Shown in pieces: positions 58,232 through 61,914 of a DNA stretch of 61,914 nucleotides. The notes under the pieces were generated by a model. It made no database searches. It was given only the letters and a program-made list of their open reading frames with translations, and was not told the origin of the DNA. The stretch's first letter is position 1, and every line of letters begins with the position of its first letter. The translations under genes were made by a program, and so were the position numbers. Origin of the DNA: Gammaproteobacteria bacterium (GTDB lineage: Bacteria > Pseudomonadota > Gammaproteobacteria > Thiohalobacterales > Thiohalobacteraceae); contig JAHJQQ010000001.1 in NCBI GenBank assembly GCA_018819175.1, positions 1-61,914 on the forward strand, in the 5' to 3' direction.

Positions 58232-59409
58232 CAAAGATGATCAACAACACCGTCATTAGCGATGCCTACCAGGAACTGAACCAGCATTTCATCATGCTGG
58301 TGAACGACATGTCCGCACTGAGCGGGCTGTCGCGTCTGAATCTGCGCCATGCTCATGAAACGGAGCTGCTGCGCGATGCCATGCGCGCGTTGCTGGAAAA
58401 CAGTGATTTCGAACGCTGCTCGGTATTCCTGCTCGAAGACGAGGTTCTGAGATGCGCCGGCGGACTGGATTGGTCGGACCTACTCGGCCAGGTTGAAGAC
58501 AGCTCGCGCGAAAGCGCCAGCTTTCATATCGGCGAAGGCATTATCGGCATGGCCGCGGAAACCGGTCATCTGCAACACTGCCATGACTGCAGCCGTGAGC
58601 CACGGTTTCTGCAGCTCGACGGGCCTAAACGGTCGGGATCATTGATGTGTGTGCCGGTGCTGTTCGCCGGTAAGGTTCTGGGTGTGGTCAATATCTCGCA
58701 CTCGCGCAACAATGCCTTTGTGGATACCCACGAACGCCTGCTCGCAGTATTCGCCAGCTTCCTCGGTCAGATATTGTCGAACTGGCGCTACTACCATCAG
58801 ATGGAAGCGGAGATCCAGCAGCGCACCCGGGAACTGGAATCCGCCCTGGCCGAGGCCGAAGAGCTCAAGCGTCGCTACCAGCATCTGTCGATCATTGACG
58901 AGCTGACCGGCATTCATAATCGGCGCTTCTTTTTTCCCGAGGCGCATGCCGCACTGGCCAGCGCGGTGCGTCACCAGCACCCGTTTTCCATTTTGATGGT
59001 GGATCTGGATCACTTCAAACAGATCAACGATCAGCATGGTCACAGCATGGGCGACAAGGTGCTGCAGGTTACTGCCGCACTGTTGAAAGGCCAGACGCGC
59101 GAAGGCGATATCGTGGCGCGCTTCGGCGGTGAGGAATTCGTCATGGCCCTGCCCAACACCGATCTGGAAGGCGCCAAGCTACTCGCCGATCGCGTGCTCA
59201 GTTCACTGCGCAGCCTGGCCTTCAATGCCTCGGGTAAATCCGTGCGTGTGACAACCTCGATTGGCCTGACCAGCCTGACCGGTCTGGAATCACCGGACCG
59301 TCCCGATCTGTTGGAATCCCTGCTGCGTCAGGCCGACGAAGCGCTGTATCACGGCAAGACCAATGGACGTAATCAAAGCCACGCCTATTCGGAAATTGAT
59401 TTCGGATAA
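58228..59409 (+). CDS. GAF-GGDEF diguanylate cyclase
   Basis: This 393-residue protein has a GAF domain (about 45-195), a coiled coil (about 190-220, QQRTRELESALAEAEELKRR) and a C-terminal GGDEF domain (about 225-388). The active site GGEEF is at residues 300-304 in ARFGGEEFVMALPN, so it should make c-di-GMP from two GTP. NRRFFFPEAHAAL and the LMVDLDHFKQINDQHGH metal-binding segment are also present. The GAF domain may sense a small ligand. It is coupled to the HDOD gene; the PilZ protein at 30564 could be a receiver. Confidence 0.93.
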   Translation: MTKMINNTVISDAYQELNQHFIMLVNDMSALSGLSRLNLRHAHETELLRDAMRALLENSDFERCSVFLLEDEVLRCAGGLDWSDLLGQVEDSSRESASFHIGEGIIGMAAETGHLQHCHDCSREPRFLQLDGPKRSGSLMCVPVLFAGKVLGVVNISHSRNNAFVDTHERLLAVFASFLGQILSNWRYYHQMEAEIQQRTRELESALAEAEELKRRYQHLSIIDELTGIHNRRFFFPEAHAALASAVRHQHPFSILMVDLDHFKQINDQHGHSMGDKVLQVTAALLKGQTREGDIVARFGGEEFVMALPNTDLEGAKLLADRVLSSLRSLAFNASGKSVRVTTSIGLTSLTGLESPDRPDLLESLLRQADEALYHGKTNGRNQSHAYSEIDFG

Positions 59410-59420
59410 TTAAAATAATT

Positions 59421-59785
59421 GGGTCAGAGCCGAATGGCACTTACTTAAGCCCTGTTTCCGCAACAACACCGGTATGTAGCCCGGATGGAGCGCAGCGCAA
59501 TCCGGGAATCGGCGCCGAGGCTGAGCATTTTCCCCGCATTCCGCTGTGCTGCATGCGGGCTACGTGTTGCGTTCAAGCCCGTACTCTCGTGCAAGGGCAC
59601 TTACTTAAGCCATTTATAGCCACGGAACACACGGAATTCACGGAAAATGCGCGAAGTAAAAACCCGGGAAGCAATCCGCTCGGTCACTATCTGGGATTTT
59701 ACCTATTGAATTTTTCCGTGTGTTCCGTGTTTTCCGTGGCCATTTCGAAATATCGGCTTAAGTAAGTGCCATTCGGGTCTGACCC
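59421..59785. mobile_element. Non-autonomous element with RAYT-like 31-bp inverted ends
   Basis: The end 59421-59451, beginning gggtcagagccgaatggcac, is the reverse complement of 59755-59785 with one mismatch. A partial third copy of the inner end (ggcacttacttaagcc) is at 59596-59611. The two compartments hold a 'gtagcccggatggagcgc' type repeat and a 'cacggaacacacgg' inverted repeat. No gene is inside. The outer GGGTCAGAG start is shared with the RAYT element at 22502-23330. Confidence 0.8.
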
Positions 59786-59789
59786 CAAT

Positions 59790-61802
59790 CTACGCGGCCC
59801 AGCCCAACTCCACCGCTTTCGCCCGCGCCTGCGCAGGTATGTCCGTGGCGACGAAATGTTCATGCAGGATCTGCACGCCCAACAGATGATTGATCACCGC
59901 ATCCAATTGCACCTGTGTTGCCGTGGCGGTATTCGGACTTTCGTGCAACGCAAACAGCGCACGCACCCCCGCCACATCCAATAAGCCGGCATCGGCAATC
60001 GCAGCATCGGACAGATAACGATCAGCCAGGGTTTTCATGGCCGCCCATTTCTGCGGATCGGTGTGCGCCGGCGGCGCCATGAAGGCGAACTTCTCGCGCT
60101 CATACAGCACCTTTGGCAACAGGCCCTTCATGGCCTCGCGCAGAACGTATTTTTCGGTGCGCCCTTTGATGCGCAGGGAGGGCGGCAGCTGAGTCGCGAA
60201 TTCCGCCAGATGATGATCCAGAAACGGCGGGCGCGCCTCCATGGAATTGGCCATGTCCACGCGGTCACCGCCCCAGGTCAGGATCTGCCCTTCCAGCATG
60301 GTCTTGATCCAAACGTACTGCGCCTTATCCAGCGCATGCCGGCCCTCCAACATGGAACCTTCAAACGCCGCAGCAATGGCCGCGCCCGGATCGTAGCCCT
60401 GCACGTCCGCGCGTCGATCCGCCTGCATCAGGTTCGGGACGTGCGTGGCCGCCGCAAGCCAGGGTTGCAGACAACTGGGCGTGAAACCGACCAGTGCATC
60501 GAGCGCCTGATCATGCACCGCTGTCTCGGCCAGCATAGCGCCGCTGAAGAGTTTATTGCTGTCGGCGAGCATCTGTTCCCAGGCGGCACGTTCACTGCTC
60601 GGAAGATCAGCGAGTCCGTGCAGGAACATATCGCGGCGGAAGGCCGGATAACCGCCGAACAGTTCGTCGGAACCTTCACCGGTCACCACAACTTTGTAAC
60701 CGGCCTGCTGCACATGGCGACTCATCAACAGTTTGGCGACACCGAGCGTGTTATAGATGGTGCGTTCGGTATGCCAGAGCGTCTCCACGAAATTATCATA
60801 AAGATGATTCGCATCCAGGCGCATGACATCCTGATCGGCACCGACCGACTGCGCCATTTCGGTCGCAATGGGTGTCTCGTCATAGTCCTTGTCATCAAAA
60901 CCGATGGTGAAGGCCTTCACCGGCGACTGCTGACTGGCCGACGACATGCCGAGGATTGAACAGGAGTCGATACCGCCCGACAGATAGCAGGCCACTGGCA
61001 CATCCGCCTCCAGGCGCAGCTGTACCGCCTGTAACAACTGCTCGCGCACGCCCTCGATATAATATTCTTCGCTGCGCCCGCTCTCGCGCTCCGCTGCCGG
61101 CGGAAAATCCATATCCCAGTATTTCTGATCGCGGATGGTGAATTTCCCCTGCGCGCGCTCAATGATAATCACATGCCCCGGCGTGACCTGCTGAATGCCG
61201 GCAAAGGCCGTACTACCCGGCACGATGGTCTGCATCAGCTGATGATAAAGACCCTGAGACGTGAATTGACGCGGCACTTCGGGATGCGCGAACAACACCT
61301 TCAATTCGGAACCGAAGACGAGCGTGCCGTTCACCTCTGTCCAATACAATGGCTTAACGCCAAAGCGGTCGCGCACCAGCATCAAGCGATCACGCTTACG
61401 GTCATAGAGCGCAAAGCCGAACTCGCCGCGCAGATGCGGCAGCATCCCTTCCAGCCCGTAGCGTGGATACAGGTGCAGCACCAGCTCTGAATCGCTCTTG
61501 GTCTGGAAGCGCGCGCCGCGCGACACCAGATCGGCACGCAGGCGCTTGTAGTCATACAACTCGCCATTCTGTGCCAGCAGCAGTTCGCCGTCGGCGGAGC
61601 GGAACGGCTGCCGCGCACGGTCTTCGTCCAGATCGATGATGGACAGCCGCGCATGACTGAAGCCCACGCCGCGTCCGTCCATGGCCTGCCAACCGAAACC
61701 ATCCGGCCCGCGATGATGTTGGATGGCCGCCATTGCGACCAGCGTTTCCGGATCGACCGGCCGTGCCGGGTCTGCGTGCATATAACCTGCGATACCACAC
61801 AT
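59790..61802 (-). CDS. asnB: Asparagine synthase (glutamine-hydrolysing)
   Basis: AsnB makes asparagine from aspartate, glutamine and ATP. The 670-residue protein has the catalytic Cys2 in MCGIAGYMHAD, IQHHRGPDGFG, FSHARLSIIDL and NGELYDYKRL in the N-terminal glutaminase domain (about 1-200), and the ATP pyrophosphatase motif YLSGGIDSCSILGMSS near 275 with VVTGEGSDELFGGYPAF near 375 in the synthetase domain. Variants of this family also amidate sugars in exopolysaccharide clusters; given the PEP-CTERM genes, such a role cannot be excluded, though no polysaccharide genes lie beside it here. The gene is complete within the window. Confidence 0.92.
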   Translation of the reverse strand: MCGIAGYMHADPARPVDPETLVAMAAIQHHRGPDGFGWQAMDGRGVGFSHARLSIIDLDEDRARQPFRSADGELLLAQNGELYDYKRLRADLVSRGARFQTKSDSELVLHLYPRYGLEGMLPHLRGEFGFALYDRKRDRLMLVRDRFGVKPLYWTEVNGTLVFGSELKVLFAHPEVPRQFTSQGLYHQLMQTIVPGSTAFAGIQQVTPGHVIIIERAQGKFTIRDQKYWDMDFPPAAERESGRSEEYYIEGVREQLLQAVQLRLEADVPVACYLSGGIDSCSILGMSSASQQSPVKAFTIGFDDKDYDETPIATEMAQSVGADQDVMRLDANHLYDNFVETLWHTERTIYNTLGVAKLLMSRHVQQAGYKVVVTGEGSDELFGGYPAFRRDMFLHGLADLPSSERAAWEQMLADSNKLFSGAMLAETAVHDQALDALVGFTPSCLQPWLAAATHVPNLMQADRRADVQGYDPGAAIAAAFEGSMLEGRHALDKAQYVWIKTMLEGQILTWGGDRVDMANSMEARPPFLDHHLAEFATQLPPSLRIKGRTEKYVLREAMKGLLPKVLYEREKFAFMAPPAHTDPQKWAAMKTLADRYLSDAAIADAGLLDVAGVRALFALHESPNTATATQVQLDAVINHLLGVQILHEHFVATDIPAQARAKAVELGWAA

Positions 61803-61914
61803 GGATTAGATACCTTTATAGAATAAAACTGTTCGATACGACGGCGTTAATGGTGCGCGAAAGAAAATCTTGATTACATGGTATTCATGGTTACCCTCTC
61901 CCCTCGCGGGAGAG
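61803..61914. other. Window edge upstream of asnB
   Basis: The last 112 bases contain the asnB upstream region and end in 'ccctctcccctcgcgggagag', a member of the palindromic repeat family also seen at 27111-27151 and 51620-51740. Confidence 0.45.

Overview
The window looks like a chromosomal segment of a free-living gammaproteobacterium. The support is the pst-phoU-ppk and phoB-phoR-pstS gene orders, the long gammaproteobacterial forms of PstC and PstA, PEP-CTERM-type surface proteins, a RAYT transposase with REP-like palindromes, and GGDEF/PilZ signalling genes. A sulfur-oxidising or Chromatiales-like lineage is my guess and is not proven by the sequence. No rRNA, tRNA or CRISPR was recognised.

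Layout. 0-4 kb: BON lipoprotein, PuuD-type membrane protein, argD-argF. 4.3-12.9 kb: two convergent operons. The + strand one encodes a CaCA cation exchanger, three small HMA-fold proteins, a DUF5132 protein and a protein built of eight 22-residue repeats. The - strand one encodes an unknown 174-residue protein, a Ca2+-type P-type ATPase with an extra N-terminal HMA-like domain, and a divergent S-adenosylmethionine synthetase. 13-21 kb: pstC-pstA-pstB-phoU and, divergently, ppk. 21-28 kb: MFS permease, a RAYT element with perfect 30-bp inverted ends, an AraC-regulated SnoaL/SDR/hydrolase cassette, and a BrnT/BrnA toxin-antitoxin pair between 55-bp direct repeats. 28-37 kb: ppx, PilZ protein, 156-bp tandem repeats, PhoX-like phosphatase, pstS, phoR, phoB. 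37-43 kb: glutamine amidotransferase, glycosyltransferase plus PAP2 phosphatase, small membrane proteins, an IS5 remnant, an orphan ParA and a decayed gene. 43-50 kb: two PEP-CTERM proteins, an ExeM-type extracellular nuclease, and a channel/CBS/PII/DUF1538-DUF1538 cluster. 51-62 kb: retropepsin-like protease, Na+/alanine symporter with a duplicated 5' end, FKBP, nadC, beta-CASP nuclease, HDOD and GAF-GGDEF proteins, asnB.

How the genes work together. The dominant theme is phosphate. The window holds uptake (pstSCAB, phoU), sensing (phoR/phoB), polyphosphate synthesis (ppk) and breakdown (ppx), a phosphatase, an extracellular nuclease, and a glycosyltransferase/PAP2 pair. Direct repeats of a PhoB-box-like hexamer at exact 11-bp steps lie upstream of pstC, pstS, phoB, the PhoX-like gene, the glycosyltransferase and, more weakly, the nuclease gene. 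This suggests one regulon.

The most unusual system is the calcium/HMA/22-mer cassette at 4.3-12.9 kb, directly beside the pst-ppk block. I infer, without proof, that it serves a cation store or membrane-bound inclusion, possibly a bacterial acidocalcisome-like compartment.
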